From contig CAYODU010000007.1 in the NCBI GenBank assembly GCA_964402905.1, positions 1 to 29,217 of the forward strand: DNA of 29,217 bases, read 5' to 3'. Position numbers and translations under genes: made by a program. The notes below the pieces were generated by a model. It made no database searches, had not been told where the DNA came from, and saw only the letters and a list, made by a program, of their open reading frames with translations. Below, piece by piece: positions 22,231-29,217 of the stretch. Positions within the stretch are counted from its first letter, which is position 1. Every line of letters starts with the position of its first letter. Source of the stretch: JABIDZ01 sp964402905 (GTDB lineage Archaea > Iainarchaeota > Iainarchaeia > Iainarchaeales > JAAZKV01).

Positions 22231-22451
22231 CGTTAAATAATCGGGCTATATCGCCTCTTTTTATCTCTAAAAAAGTGTCTTCGCTCGTTTCTATTGGGGC
22301 GACCGCTATTTTTAGCGCTAAGGGGGGTTTAAAGAGAGCCATAAAGAGATATAGGCTATATCGATAGGGATATAAACCCTTATAGATATAAACTATCTAA
22401 CCGAGAGGCTTGATAACGAGATTAACTTAAACTAAACGAAAGGGTTTAACG
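22231..22451. other. Non-coding right end of the element with palindromes and repeats
   Basis: No gene is visible. The region holds a perfect palindrome GATATAGGCTATATC (22348-22362), GGCTATATCG twice (22244-22253 and 22354-22363), and two adjacent hairpins with the same ATATAAA loop: AGGG/CCCT (22366-22380) and ATAG/CTAT (22382-22396). These may be origin iterons, repressor sites or recombination accessory sites. Confidence 0.5.
22423..22437 (-). repeat. Right arm site (15-bp inverted repeat partner)
   Basis: TAACTTAAACTAAAC is the exact reverse complement of 5714-5728 and ends 14 bp before attR. Confidence 0.7.
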
Positions 22452-22466
22452 CCCGGTCGGGGTATT
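22452..22466 (+). other. attR: 15-bp attachment repeat
   Basis: CCCGGTCGGGGTATT matches the tRNA-Glu 3' end (5689-5703) exactly, but no tRNA lies upstream here. It marks the right boundary of the integrated element. Confidence 0.9.
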
Positions 22467-22489
22467 TTAGTTTTTGTAAAATTGTTTTT

Positions 22490-24067
22490 TCATTGTTTTC
22501 TATTAAATTGTTTTATTACTCCGTCTTCTACTTTTAACATTCTTTCAGCAATTTTTTTAATAAAGTATTTGTCGTGTGAGATTGCAAGAATTGTGCCTTT
22601 GTAATTTAGGAAAGCATCTTCGATTATTTCGCAGGCATCTAAATCTAAGTGGTTTGTTGGTTCGTCGAGTAAAAGCAAATTTGGTTTTTCAATAAGTACT
22701 TTGAGCAAGTTTAGTCTTGATTTTTCTCCAAAAGATAGTTGTGAAATTGGCTTGTATACTTCTTCGTTAGTAATAAATCCAACCATTGATAGTTGTTGAC
22801 GTGTTTTTGCATTATCTTTCATCAATGCATATATTTCGTCGTACAATGTAGCGTGGATTGATAAGTCTTTTAGTTCTTGGTCCACATAACCAAGTTTTGC
22901 TTGGGAGTGCAATAATACTTTTCCCGAAATTGGTTTAACTCGCCCCTCAATTGTTTTGAAGAGAGTACTTTTGCCTATCCCGTTTTCACCTGTTAAAATA
23001 GTTTTTTCACCAACATGCAATTTAAAATTAATATTAGAAATAAGCGGGGTGTCATAACCAATAGTTAGGTCTTCGAGTTCTAAAATAATATTTGCGTGAA
23101 TTGGCTTTGATTCAATAACTGTAGTAAATTTTGATTCATCCAAATCCGGTTCCTCAATAACTTCGCGTCTTGCAAGTAACTTTTGGCGGTACTTTCCTTG
23201 TTTTACTTTAGAAGGACTTGTACCAATACGAGATATTTTATCTTTTTCATTAGCAACATATGCTTTTTCTAATTTGTATGCTGATTGCTGGGCAGCAAAA
23301 GTTTCTTTGCGCATTCTTACATACGCGGAATAATTCCCGTTATATTTTATCCACTTTCCTTTCTCAATTTTTAATATAGTATCGCATACTCCGTCCAAAA
23401 AGTATCTGTCGTGTGTAACCATTAGGATTGTTCCCCTAAATTCACGCAAATATTTTTCTAAAATATCTAGTCTTTTAAAATCCAAATGATTTGTTGGTTC
23501 ATCAAGTAACAATAAATCAGCATCCGAAGAAAGAATCTGTGCTAAAGCAATAATTGCTCTTTGTCCTGTTGAAAGAGAACCAATTTTTTGGTCGAGCCAC
23601 TCTTCTTTTACTTCAAGGATACTTAAAATTGATTTAATTTTGTTGGTTGCAAACGGGTTAATATGTTTTGCTAACTGCGTTTGTAATTCCAAATAACGCT
23701 CGGTTAATTTATTTAATTTTTCATGATTCTCATAAATTTCTGAACGCGAAAGTAATTGCTCTATTTCTTTCATTTCTTTTTCAAACTCATTTTGGTGGTG
23801 AATAGTAGTGCTTTCTCCAATTGTTTGTCTCACTGTTTTATCTAAATCCAAATCAACTTGCTGAGAAAAATAAGCTGCTTTACCATTAAATTTTATTTGT
23901 CCATGATAACCGATTTGGCCCAAAATTGCTTTTATAAAAGTTGTTTTCCCAACACCATTTCTACCAATAATTCCTACTTTTACACCATCCCCTATTCCAA
24001 CGGTTTGATCAATTAGTATTTCTTTAGTACCTATAGTAATTGAAAGGTTTTTGATGTCAAGAGCCAT
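22490..24067 (-). CDS. ABC-F family ATPase (ribosome-associated type)
   Basis: The 525-aa protein has two ABC domains in one chain and no membrane segments. Domain 1 has Walker A GRNGVGKT, signature LSTGQRA and LLLLDEPTNHLD; domain 2 has GENGIGKST, LSFGEKS and LLLLDEPTNHLD. A charged linker (about 250-310) between them matches the ABC-F P-site tRNA interaction motif region. ABC-F proteins act on the ribosome in translation or antibiotic protection. A GGCTTTAAAG box about 25 bases before the ATG suggests a leaderless mRNA. The stop is 24 bp from attR, so before integration this gene lay convergent to tRNA-Glu. Confidence 0.92.
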   Translation of the reverse strand: MALDIKNLSITIGTKEILIDQTVGIGDGVKVGIIGRNGVGKTTFIKAILGQIGYHGQIKFNGKAAYFSQQVDLDLDKTVRQTIGESTTIHHQNEFEKEMKEIEQLLSRSEIYENHEKLNKLTERYLELQTQLAKHINPFATNKIKSILSILEVKEEWLDQKIGSLSTGQRAIIALAQILSSDADLLLLDEPTNHLDFKRLDILEKYLREFRGTILMVTHDRYFLDGVCDTILKIEKGKWIKYNGNYSAYVRMRKETFAAQQSAYKLEKAYVANEKDKISRIGTSPSKVKQGKYRQKLLARREVIEEPDLDESKFTTVIESKPIHANIILELEDLTIGYDTPLISNINFKLHVGEKTILTGENGIGKSTLFKTIEGRVKPISGKVLLHSQAKLGYVDQELKDLSIHATLYDEIYALMKDNAKTRQQLSMVGFITNEEVYKPISQLSFGEKSRLNLLKVLIEKPNLLLLDEPTNHLDLDACEIIEDAFLNYKGTILAISHDKYFIKKIAERMLKVEDGVIKQFNRKQ

Positions 24068-24382
24068 ACAATTATCAAACGAACGAATACTTTAAAGCCT
24101 GTTGGAAAATGCTTTTTTCGCAAATTCACAAATATTTATTTTAATTAGATTTCTCAAAATAACCTATTTTTATGGAAGACTTTGACTCTTCAATACCAAG
24201 AAGCTACTTTTTCCCAGATCTAATATCAGCAATTTCCATAAAATAATTATTTTAAAATAGTTATGTAAAAAGAGTACTTTAAACATCCTCTAACTAATTT
24301 TAGGCAAATTAAAAGACAAATAAGCTTAATCATCGAAAAACACAGAGCATTTTCTTTTAAACTCTTTTAACTTGTTTCTTGC
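24068..24382. other. Intergenic region with promoters and a doubtful 24-codon frame
   Basis: The left edge carries the ABC-F promoter and the right edge a CTTTTAAACTC box (about 24354-24364) fitting a leaderless Nudix start. Between them an ATG at 24172 opens a 24-codon frame to TAA 24244-24246 (starts MEDFDSSIPRSYFF) behind an AT-rich stretch. I cannot tell whether it is expressed. Nothing else is seen. Confidence 0.4.
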
Positions 24383-24805
24383 ATGGAACAATTGGTTGAG
24401 ACCGTTGCATTTATTATTTATAGAGACGGAAAGGTGCTCGTTGAAAAAAGGAGCATGAAAAAGAAGGTTGATCCTGGGCAGGTTATCATACCCGGAGGGC
24501 ATGTCGAGAAAGGAGAAACACCTGTTGAAGCATGCAAGCGAGAACTTAAAGAAGAACTCGGAGTAGAGTGCAGGCGAATCGATTTTATTGTAAAACTACT
24601 TTATCCGCACCCGGTAGAAAAACAAAATGTTAATTATTACTTATGCAGAGATATTGTCGGCGAGTTAAAAGCACAGGAAGCCGACGAAGTTTTCTGGATT
24701 GACCCCATAAAGGATAAAAACGTGTTTGGCGCAGATACAAATAATGATATTGATTTGGTGGCATTAGAAAAAATGTTAGAGTTGGTAAAAAATGAAAAAA
24801 AATAA
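24383..24805 (+). CDS. Nudix hydrolase
   Basis: The 140-aa protein is a single Nudix domain with a perfect Nudix box G39-x5-E45-x7-R53-E-L-x-E57-E58-x-G60-V (GHVEKGETPVEACKRELKEELGV). Nudix enzymes hydrolyse nucleoside diphosphates linked to other groups, such as oxidised nucleotides or NDP-sugars; the substrate is not predictable here. The last 14 bases overlap the start of the next gene, so the two are probably translated together. A TATA-like box about 25 bases upstream fits a leaderless start. Confidence 0.93.
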   Translation: MEQLVETVAFIIYRDGKVLVEKRSMKKKVDPGQVIIPGGHVEKGETPVEACKRELKEELGVECRRIDFIVKLLYPHPVEKQNVNYYLCRDIVGELKAQEADEVFWIDPIKDKNVFGADTNNDIDLVALEKMLELVKNEKK

Positions 24806-25484
24806 AATAGATAAAAAACACAAAAGCACGGATACTCGTTTGCAGGAAAAAATAAAGAAGTATCCGGGTTTTATCATTGCAATTGTTTTTGCTTTAATTG
24901 TGTTAGCACTGGTTATCGTTGTTTCTCCGGCACAAAGCGTTTCTTCTGCTGATCTGGATTTCGCAAAGCAACTCTATGTGGAGAATCAAGTTATTCTTGA
25001 TCAGTTACAGCAAAACATTTTAGATGAAATGGATACAACTAGCTATACTGGATTAGATAAAGAGTATTTTTTATCAGCTCTGGACGATTTGAACTGGTTG
25101 GAAGAAAAAAATCAAGAAGCATTTTTTTCTTTTCCTTCACAAGAAGTTCCAGTGAAAGTAATTGCGTTTAGTATATTTTTTGAGAATATTTCTCAGTTAA
25201 ACCAGAACTTTTCTCTTGATATTGGACTAATTGATTACGAATCCACTATTTTGGAAGCACAGAGAAAAGAATTTGTTTTTGTTGAATTAATTAGCGAAGA
25301 AGATATTGATTATTTGTTTGAGGGACAAGAAAGTGACAAACAAATATTTTTCAATACAATTACTTCTCTTGAAGCGAATTACTTTGCAAAAGAAAAAGCT
25401 TTTCTTAATGGAAATTATTCAATTGAAAGAAAGTTTGCTGAAGCAAAAAAAATTAATCTTTTTTTCGACGAGTCATTGAATTAA
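24792..25484 (+). CDS. Single-span membrane protein with extracytoplasmic helical domain
   Basis: A basic N-terminus (about 25 residues) is followed by one membrane helix (PGFIIAIVFALIVLALVIVV, about 25-45) and a soluble, acidic and mostly helical region of about 185 residues. No catalytic motif or known family is seen. It overlaps the Nudix gene by 14 bases, implying co-expression, and overlaps the convergent YkgJ-type gene by 32 bases at its 3' end. Confidence 0.7.
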   Translation: MKKNKIDKKHKSTDTRLQEKIKKYPGFIIAIVFALIVLALVIVVSPAQSVSSADLDFAKQLYVENQVILDQLQQNILDEMDTTSYTGLDKEYFLSALDDLNWLEEKNQEAFFSFPSQEVPVKVIAFSIFFENISQLNQNFSLDIGLIDYESTILEAQRKEFVFVELISEEDIDYLFEGQESDKQIFFNTITSLEANYFAKEKAFLNGNYSIERKFAEAKKINLFFDESLN

Positions 25485-26091
25485 TTTCTTTAATTGAAAT
25501 TTCTCCGAGCATTGATTCGTTTAAAAAAAACAAGCCTTTCTTTGGCGGATTCTTCCACACTTTTTCAAAACCTTTTTTTTCAATTAAATCAAAGTACTCC
25601 CTAACTTTTTTTGAATATTTTCTTGATTGCTTTGAATAATCTTTTTTTGTTGTCTTAAACAATTCACAAAAAGGATATTGTTCTTCAAAACCCGGTACAA
25701 CAATAAAAGGAAATAATTTACAGGGGTCGGGACGCACAGAATAGATTCTGCATTTGTTGTTTTCCTCTAAAAAAAAGCATTTGCCATTTGTTCTCTTAAG
25801 AACTATCTGAGGTAAAACAAAAAACTTTTTAGACAAGAAATCTATTTCTCTTTCAAGCAAATTAGTTATAGATTTTGGGAAAGAACTTGTTGGAAAAGTT
25901 AGTATTCCAGAAGTACTTTTCGGAAAGACTTTTACAAATAATTGACAATTTTCTTCCAAAAACTTTTTCTTAGAAATACGCATCCTTTTGGATATTTTTT
26001 GCACATCCTCTGGAAAAATAGTTATATTGTAACGCTTACAACACTCCCCACAAGAAAGACAAATATTTGTCTCTTCTCTTGAAATAACCAT
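25453..26091 (-). CDS. YkgJ-family Cys-cluster (zinc/iron-chelating) protein
   Basis: The N-terminal CLSCGECCK motif (CxxCxxCC) and the later CFFLEENNKCRIYSVRPDPCKLFPF block are the hallmarks of the YkgJ family (UPF0153), thought to bind zinc or an iron-sulphur cluster. The last 80 residues are basic and helical. The biochemical role is not established. The ATG at 26091 stands about 25 bases after a CTTTTTAAAAGC box, a leaderless arrangement. It overlaps the convergent membrane-protein gene by 32 bases. Confidence 0.85.
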   Translation of the reverse strand: MVISREETNICLSCGECCKRYNITIFPEDVQKISKRMRISKKKFLEENCQLFVKVFPKSTSGILTFPTSSFPKSITNLLEREIDFLSKKFFVLPQIVLKRTNGKCFFLEENNKCRIYSVRPDPCKLFPFIVVPGFEEQYPFCELFKTTKKDYSKQSRKYSKKVREYFDLIEKKGFEKVWKNPPKKGLFFLNESMLGEISIKEINSMTRRKKD

Positions 26092-26145
26092 GCGAAATTT
26101 TAGGTAGAAAGCTTTTAAAAAGTAATTAAGATGATTTACTTAATA

Positions 26146-26270
26146 GGGCTAAAAGCCCAATAAAAATAAAACAATAATAGATTCTATCAAGCAAAGCCAA
26201 AGGCTTATGTATTTTCTGCTAAAACAGAAAGTATGGGTAAGATAGAAAGCATGTACATAAATTAGTGCAT
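26146..26270 (+). ncRNA. Candidate structured leader RNA of tRNA-Thr
   Basis: A hairpin GGGCT/AGCCC with loop AAA (26146-26158) is followed by a nested fold: closing stem TTCTATC/GATAGAA (26182-26188 with 26241-26247) around hairpins AAGCC/GGCTT (loop AAA, 26194-26206) and TATTTTCTG/CAGAAAGTA (26210-26233). The fold ends 23 bases before the tRNA. A GCTTTTAAAAAG box at 26111-26122 would start a forward transcript near 26140. No family is recognised. Confidence 0.45.
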
Positions 26271-26342
26271 GCCTCCGTAGCATAGTGGTTGTGCACGGGT
26301 TTTGTAAACCTGAGGTCGGGGGTTCAAATCCCTCCGGAGGCT
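26271..26342 (+). tRNA. tRNA-Thr (TGT)
   Basis: Acceptor GCCTCCG/CGGAGGC, D-arm GCATAGTGGTTGTGC, anticodon stem CGGGT/ACCTG with loop TTTGTAA, variable loop AGGTC, T-arm GGGGG TTCAAAT CCCTC, discriminator T. No intron and no encoded CCA. The anticodon TGT reads threonine ACA/ACG codons. Confidence 0.92.
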
Positions 26343-26445
26343 TAATTTATCTAATTTTGAATTTGTTTCACCAAAAAACAAAAACTAAGTAACTTTATAC
26401 AGTGAAAGAAAGATTTTTATAGGCTTTTGTCACTAATTATTGTTT

Positions 26446-26625
26446 ATGAGCGAGAAAAATAGAGATGTTCAATACGGGATATTACTGATAATCGCATCGG
26501 TTTTCTTTTTAATGGCGGGACTTGATTTATTTGAAAATCAGATTCTTAACACTGGTTTTGGAAGCATGATGGCATTTATTTTGGTTGCTATCGGTGCATA
26601 CTTAATCGGAAGCGGAAGCAAATAA
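26446..26625 (+). CDS. Tiny two-span membrane protein (59 aa)
   Basis: The start MSEKNRDVQYG is followed by two hydrophobic helices (ILLIIASVFFLMAGLDLF and GSMMAFILVAIGAYLIGSG). A GATTTTTATAGG box lies about 28 bases before the ATG, supporting a leaderless transcript and a real gene. A TTG at 26440 is possible but less likely. Unknown function; no neighbour in the same direction. Confidence 0.65.
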   Translation: MSEKNRDVQYGILLIIASVFFLMAGLDLFENQILNTGFGSMMAFILVAIGAYLIGSGSK

Positions 26626-26689
26626 ATAAATAATATCTACATAACTATTTATTAATTATCTACCAATAAAAAACAGAAATTGAAAAAAT

Positions 26690-26765
26690 AAAAACTAAGG
26701 GCCTTAAAAAAATAAAGACTAAGAACCTTAAAAAATTACTTTAAGAAATTAATTCAAAAAATTAC
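26690..26765 (+). repeat. Short imperfect tandem repeats in an AT-rich gap
   Basis: The unit AAACTAAGGGCCTTAAAAAA recurs as AGACTAAGAACCTTAAAAAA about 25 bases later, followed by two copies of AAAAAATTACTTT. It lies between two convergent genes and may act in transcript ending. No gene is seen. Confidence 0.45.
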
Positions 26766-26799
26766 TTTTTTATTTCTTTGAATCAGAATTTAAAGAAAA

Positions 26800-27117
26800 T
26801 TATTTGAACTGATTATTCAGTTTAACAACTTCTTCATAGGGAATGGTTTCTCTTGAAATAATAGAGTAGTGTATCCCAACTCTTTTTAGAACTGTTTCAG
26901 GATTAACTAAGGTAAGCATTACCATTCGCCCGGTTTTTTTCCCAAATTCAAGATGCGCTTGTATTACTTCTTCAGCCATTAATAATCTATACTGAAGAAA
27001 AGCCACTTGTTCTTGATCAATAACACCACTAAAACCAAATTCTATGAACTGAACATCCTTGTAAGGCAATTCTCCAAAAGCTGTTTTGTAAACCATTTCA
27101 TCAACCAAACCAATCAA
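26800..27117 (-). CDS. Small unknown protein downstream of the Tes-like gene
   Basis: The protein is soluble, about 100 residues, alternating strands and helices (VQFIEFGFSG, LQYRLLMAEEVIQAHLEFGKK, GRMVMLTLVNPETVLKRVG). No family is recognised. It begins eight bases after the radical SAM gene stop, so the two share an mRNA. The start may be TTG 27117 or, better, ATG 27096, which has GGTTGAT three bases upstream and gives 98 residues. A helper role for the radical SAM enzyme is possible from position alone. Confidence 0.6.
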   Translation of the reverse strand: MIGLVDEMVYKTAFGELPYKDVQFIEFGFSGVIDQEQVAFLQYRLLMAEEVIQAHLEFGKKTGRMVMLTLVNPETVLKRVGIHYSIISRETIPYEEVVKLNNQFK

Positions 27118-27125
27118 TAAAAAAA

Positions 27126-28775
27126 TTATTTTTTAAAATATTTATTTGCGCCATATGCTCCCTTAAATGCTGGGCTTTCTTGAAGTGCTTTCACATCACG
27201 CTTATACTTTGCAAGCGGATCACTTGAAGAATCTCTGTGCTTTGACTTGAATTCTTCCCAAGAAACAGAGTACTGTTTCTGAACTTTATCGCGGTACAAT
27301 TCCGGAACAACATTAAAAGCACAGAAAGGAATTATTCTCCCATCAGGCATTGAATAGTGTATATCACATCTCTCAACTCTTTGTTGATCATAATTATAGG
27401 GATCCATAAAATGCATCATTCCAATGAACAATGATTTTTTGTGGAATTCTCCTAAAGCATTATAATCATGTTTTATCAGAGCATCAAATAATAATTTTGC
27501 AAGATTAAGTTCTTTAGGTAACTTTTTTTCATTGATAAAAGATTTTATTTTTATCAAAAGCTTTGCTGATTCAATGTGCTTGCTTTTCCCACTTTTAATT
27601 GCTTCGGCTCGCTCATTCAAAAAATTAAATAATCCATCAACATCAATGAATTCAGGTAACGGAACAACTTTTTCCCCATCCAAGAAAATATATGTTGCTG
27701 CCCCACAAGCGAAGTGATTGTCAAGAGAATACTGGGGTTCATTTGTTAGAGCCTCAATAAAATTTGTTACGCTTGCAACACAAGGAATAGTAAAAAAATC
27801 TTCTTTTTTAATTACTTTTTTTGTTTGTTTCTCAATTAATTCAATTGCTTTTGGAATAGTTATTCTTTGAGCATCTCGCTGAGATTTAGGCATTCTTCCA
27901 ACAAAAGAAACGGGTTGGAAATCTATTCCGCGCACCACATCAATATTTCTCAAAGCAAAATCAATTATATTTGCTATATCCCCATCATTTATTCCAGAAA
28001 TCAAAGTTGGAACCAATACAACTCCAAGATCGGCTTTTCTACACTCTTCAATTGTTTTTGGTATTTCAAAGTGATTCTTTGGATTTGTTTTCATTGTTGT
28101 CCCATCAAAAGAAACATATAAAGTTGAAACTCCCGCATCACGCAATTTTTGTGCATAACCAGGATTAAAAGCAATTGTCATCCCAGTTGTATTTAGTTGT
28201 ATGTGTTCGTAACCCTCTTGTTTTGCAACAGCAATTATTTCAAACAAATCTTCTCTTAGAGTAGGTTCTCCGCCAGTGAACTGCACAGCATTACACCCAA
28301 TTGGTTTTTCGGCTTTCATATTTTTTAACATTAATCTTATCTGTTCCACACTCGGTTCATAAATTGGATCGCCTTCTTTAGCATAAAAAAAGCAATACCA
28401 GCAACTCAAATCACATCTGTTTGTAACAGCAATATTTGCCAGAGCAGTGTGAGAGTGATGATTTTTACATAAACCACAATCATAAGGACAATTAGCTCCA
28501 GTGTTCTGCATCAAACCAACATTGTTGTTTAATAGCCCCCTACTGGGGGAAGCATATTTTTTTGCACGATTAAATTCTTTTTCGGATTGCCAATAAATTT
28601 CATCAAATTCACCATGCTCTGGACACTTTCTTTTAATGAAAACATTGCCTTTTTTAGCATAGACTGTGGCTTTAAGGACTTTCTTACAATCAGGGCAAAC
28701 AGATCTTGTTTCATAGGGTAATTCCTTACCATAAGAATCAGTTACACGACTCTTTTTTGATTTTTCTAAAAGCAT
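27126..28775 (-). CDS. Radical SAM enzyme of the Tes/MJ0619-like family
   Basis: The 549-aa protein has an N-terminal zinc-ribbon-like part (SVCPDCKK...KCPEHGEFDE), the family block NCPYDCGLCKNHHSHTALANIAVTNRC, and the radical SAM cluster motif CDLSCWYC, followed by FTGGEPTLREDL. Later cysteines (FACGAATYIF; VERCDIHY; FCAF) could bind additional clusters. Relatives include the archaeal tetraether lipid synthase Tes and MJ0619-type pterin methylases (family knowledge). Which reaction it performs cannot be decided here; lipid joining is one possibility. The ATG at 28775 is used. A small gene follows in the same operon. Confidence 0.85.
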   Translation of the reverse strand: MLLEKSKKSRVTDSYGKELPYETRSVCPDCKKVLKATVYAKKGNVFIKRKCPEHGEFDEIYWQSEKEFNRAKKYASPSRGLLNNNVGLMQNTGANCPYDCGLCKNHHSHTALANIAVTNRCDLSCWYCFFYAKEGDPIYEPSVEQIRLMLKNMKAEKPIGCNAVQFTGGEPTLREDLFEIIAVAKQEGYEHIQLNTTGMTIAFNPGYAQKLRDAGVSTLYVSFDGTTMKTNPKNHFEIPKTIEECRKADLGVVLVPTLISGINDGDIANIIDFALRNIDVVRGIDFQPVSFVGRMPKSQRDAQRITIPKAIELIEKQTKKVIKKEDFFTIPCVASVTNFIEALTNEPQYSLDNHFACGAATYIFLDGEKVVPLPEFIDVDGLFNFLNERAEAIKSGKSKHIESAKLLIKIKSFINEKKLPKELNLAKLLFDALIKHDYNALGEFHKKSLFIGMMHFMDPYNYDQQRVERCDIHYSMPDGRIIPFCAFNVVPELYRDKVQKQYSVSWEEFKSKHRDSSSDPLAKYKRDVKALQESPAFKGAYGANKYFKK

Positions 28776-28923
28776 CTATATCGTAAAAATGGGATAACAA
28801 AAAGTATTTAATCCATACTATGACAAAAAACAAGGGTGGTTTTAAAAGGATAAAAAAATAAAAACAAAAATTTTCAATTTGTTTGTTTAAACAATAATAC
28901 TCTTCAAACAAAAACTCTCTTCA

Positions 28924-29217
28924 TTATTTTATACAATTTGCTTTCGCATTTGTTTCTTGTGCACTAAAAGAATTACCGTTTAGATTCTTCTCAACAGATA
29001 AATTGCTTTCTGACCACCAATAAATTTCTTTGTTTGATGCCCGAGAAACACAAAGACTACCTTCTCTCACAGCACTAAAAACATCCTTTATGGAATTAAT
29101 AAAAGAATCTTCTTTTTGAGAATTGTAATTCATCCCAAGTATACCATCAAGGGCAACGGAATTATTTTGTGAATTAGTTTGATTAGTTGAACTAATTTGT
29201 CCACCAAAATAATTTAG
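28924..29217 (-). CDS. C-terminal part of an unknown protein (partial)
   Basis: The frame is open from the right edge of the window to a stop at 28924-28926, giving 97 residues. The visible part is polar and rich in Ser, Asn and Gln (GGQISSTNQTNSQNNS), with two cysteines and the stretch KEIYWWSESNLSVEKN. Composition suggests an exported protein, but no signal peptide is in view. An internal ATG at 29133 is probably not the start, because the frame continues without a stop beyond it. Confidence 0.55.
   Translation of the reverse strand, partial: LNYFGGQISSTNQTNSQNNSVALDGILGMNYNSQKEDSFINSIKDVFSAVREGSLCVSRASNKEIYWWSESNLSVEKNLNGNSFSAQETNAKANCIK

Larger units (their letters stand above)
5704..22466. 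mobile_element. Integrated 16.8-kb element in tRNA-Glu with defence cargo
   Basis: The boundaries come from the exact 15-bp repeat of the tRNA 3' end, an intact integrase next to attL, and inverted arm sites just inside both ends. The cargo includes a RepA-like helicase module, surface proteins, a regulator, Mrr-like and HEPN-like candidate defence genes and a type I restriction system. No recognisable virion genes were seen, so a plasmid-like integrative element is more likely than a provirus, although unknown genes leave room for doubt. Confidence 0.88.

Noticed and set aside
22244..22256. GCTATATCGCCT also occurs in the tRNA-Met D-arm region (1835-1846)
   Set aside because: A 12-base match is expected by chance in a window of this size and AT bias, and the contexts differ.
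5704..22466. Element as a provirus
   Set aside because: No capsid, portal, large terminase or other virion gene is recognisable; the TPEGKA motif alone is too weak, although unknown genes prevent full exclusion.
26690..26765. CRISPR-like array
   Set aside because: Only two imperfect units with no regular spacers; no cas genes in the window.
28820..28861. 13-codon frame starting MTKNKGG between the radical SAM gene and the right-edge gene
   Set aside because: Too short and low in complexity, and the nearby TATA-like box is too close to the ATG to support it.

Overview
The window looks like a piece of an AT-rich archaeal chromosome, most likely from a small-genome DPANN-type archaeon (an inference; no rRNA is present to settle it). 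The archaeal signs are: chromosomal genes whose first ATG lies about 25 bases after a TATA-like box, as expected of leaderless mRNAs; a tRNA-Glu gene with an intron that folds into a canonical bulge-helix-bulge; tRNA genes without encoded CCA; and archaeal-type proteins (DUF116, a Tes/MJ0619-like radical SAM enzyme, an archaeal integrase with a C-terminal zinc ribbon).

Left chromosomal arm (1-5701): the tail of a membrane protein gene, an RpiA-like gene with an altered active site coupled to a SAM methyltransferase, tRNA-Met with an unusual structured upstream region, a probable metal-handling locus (Cys-rich membrane protein, DUF411 protein, divergent membrane-bound winged-helix regulator), DUF116, a possible transglutaminase-fold protein, a HAD phosphatase, and tRNA-Glu(CTC).

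Integrated element (about 5704-22466, 16.8 kb): the last 13 bases of tRNA-Glu plus two flanking bases (5689-5703) are repeated exactly at 22452-22466, giving attL and attR. Each end also carries an inverted copy of a 15-bp sequence, probably integrase arm sites. Inside are a tyrosine integrase; an unknown 354-aa gene; a translationally coupled set of a 50-aa protein, a RepA-like hexameric-helicase ATPase and a zinc-finger acetyltransferase resembling Eco1/ESCO; a TPEGKA/NALKTG-motif protein; a lipoprotein and small membrane protein; a winged-helix regulator with repeated operator-like sites; a likely defence cluster (unknown 402-aa protein plus Mrr-like nuclease, a HEPN-motif protein, a small membrane protein and a degenerate HEPN-like protein); and a complete type I restriction-modification operon, hsdR-hsdM-hsdS. 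No capsid, portal or large terminase gene is recognisable, so the element reads as an integrative plasmid-like element carrying defence cargo.

Right chromosomal arm (22467-29217): an ABC-F ATPase whose stop lies about 24 bp from attR, a Nudix hydrolase overlapping a single-span membrane protein, a YkgJ-type Cys-cluster protein, tRNA-Thr(TGT) behind a structured leader, a tiny two-span membrane protein, a Tes-like radical SAM gene with a small downstream partner, and the C-terminal part of an unknown gene cut by the window edge.

Many element genes use Shine-Dalgarno sites (GGTGAT, AGGAGG, AAGGGGG) and some TTG or GTG starts, unlike the leaderless ATG pattern of the flanking chromosome.
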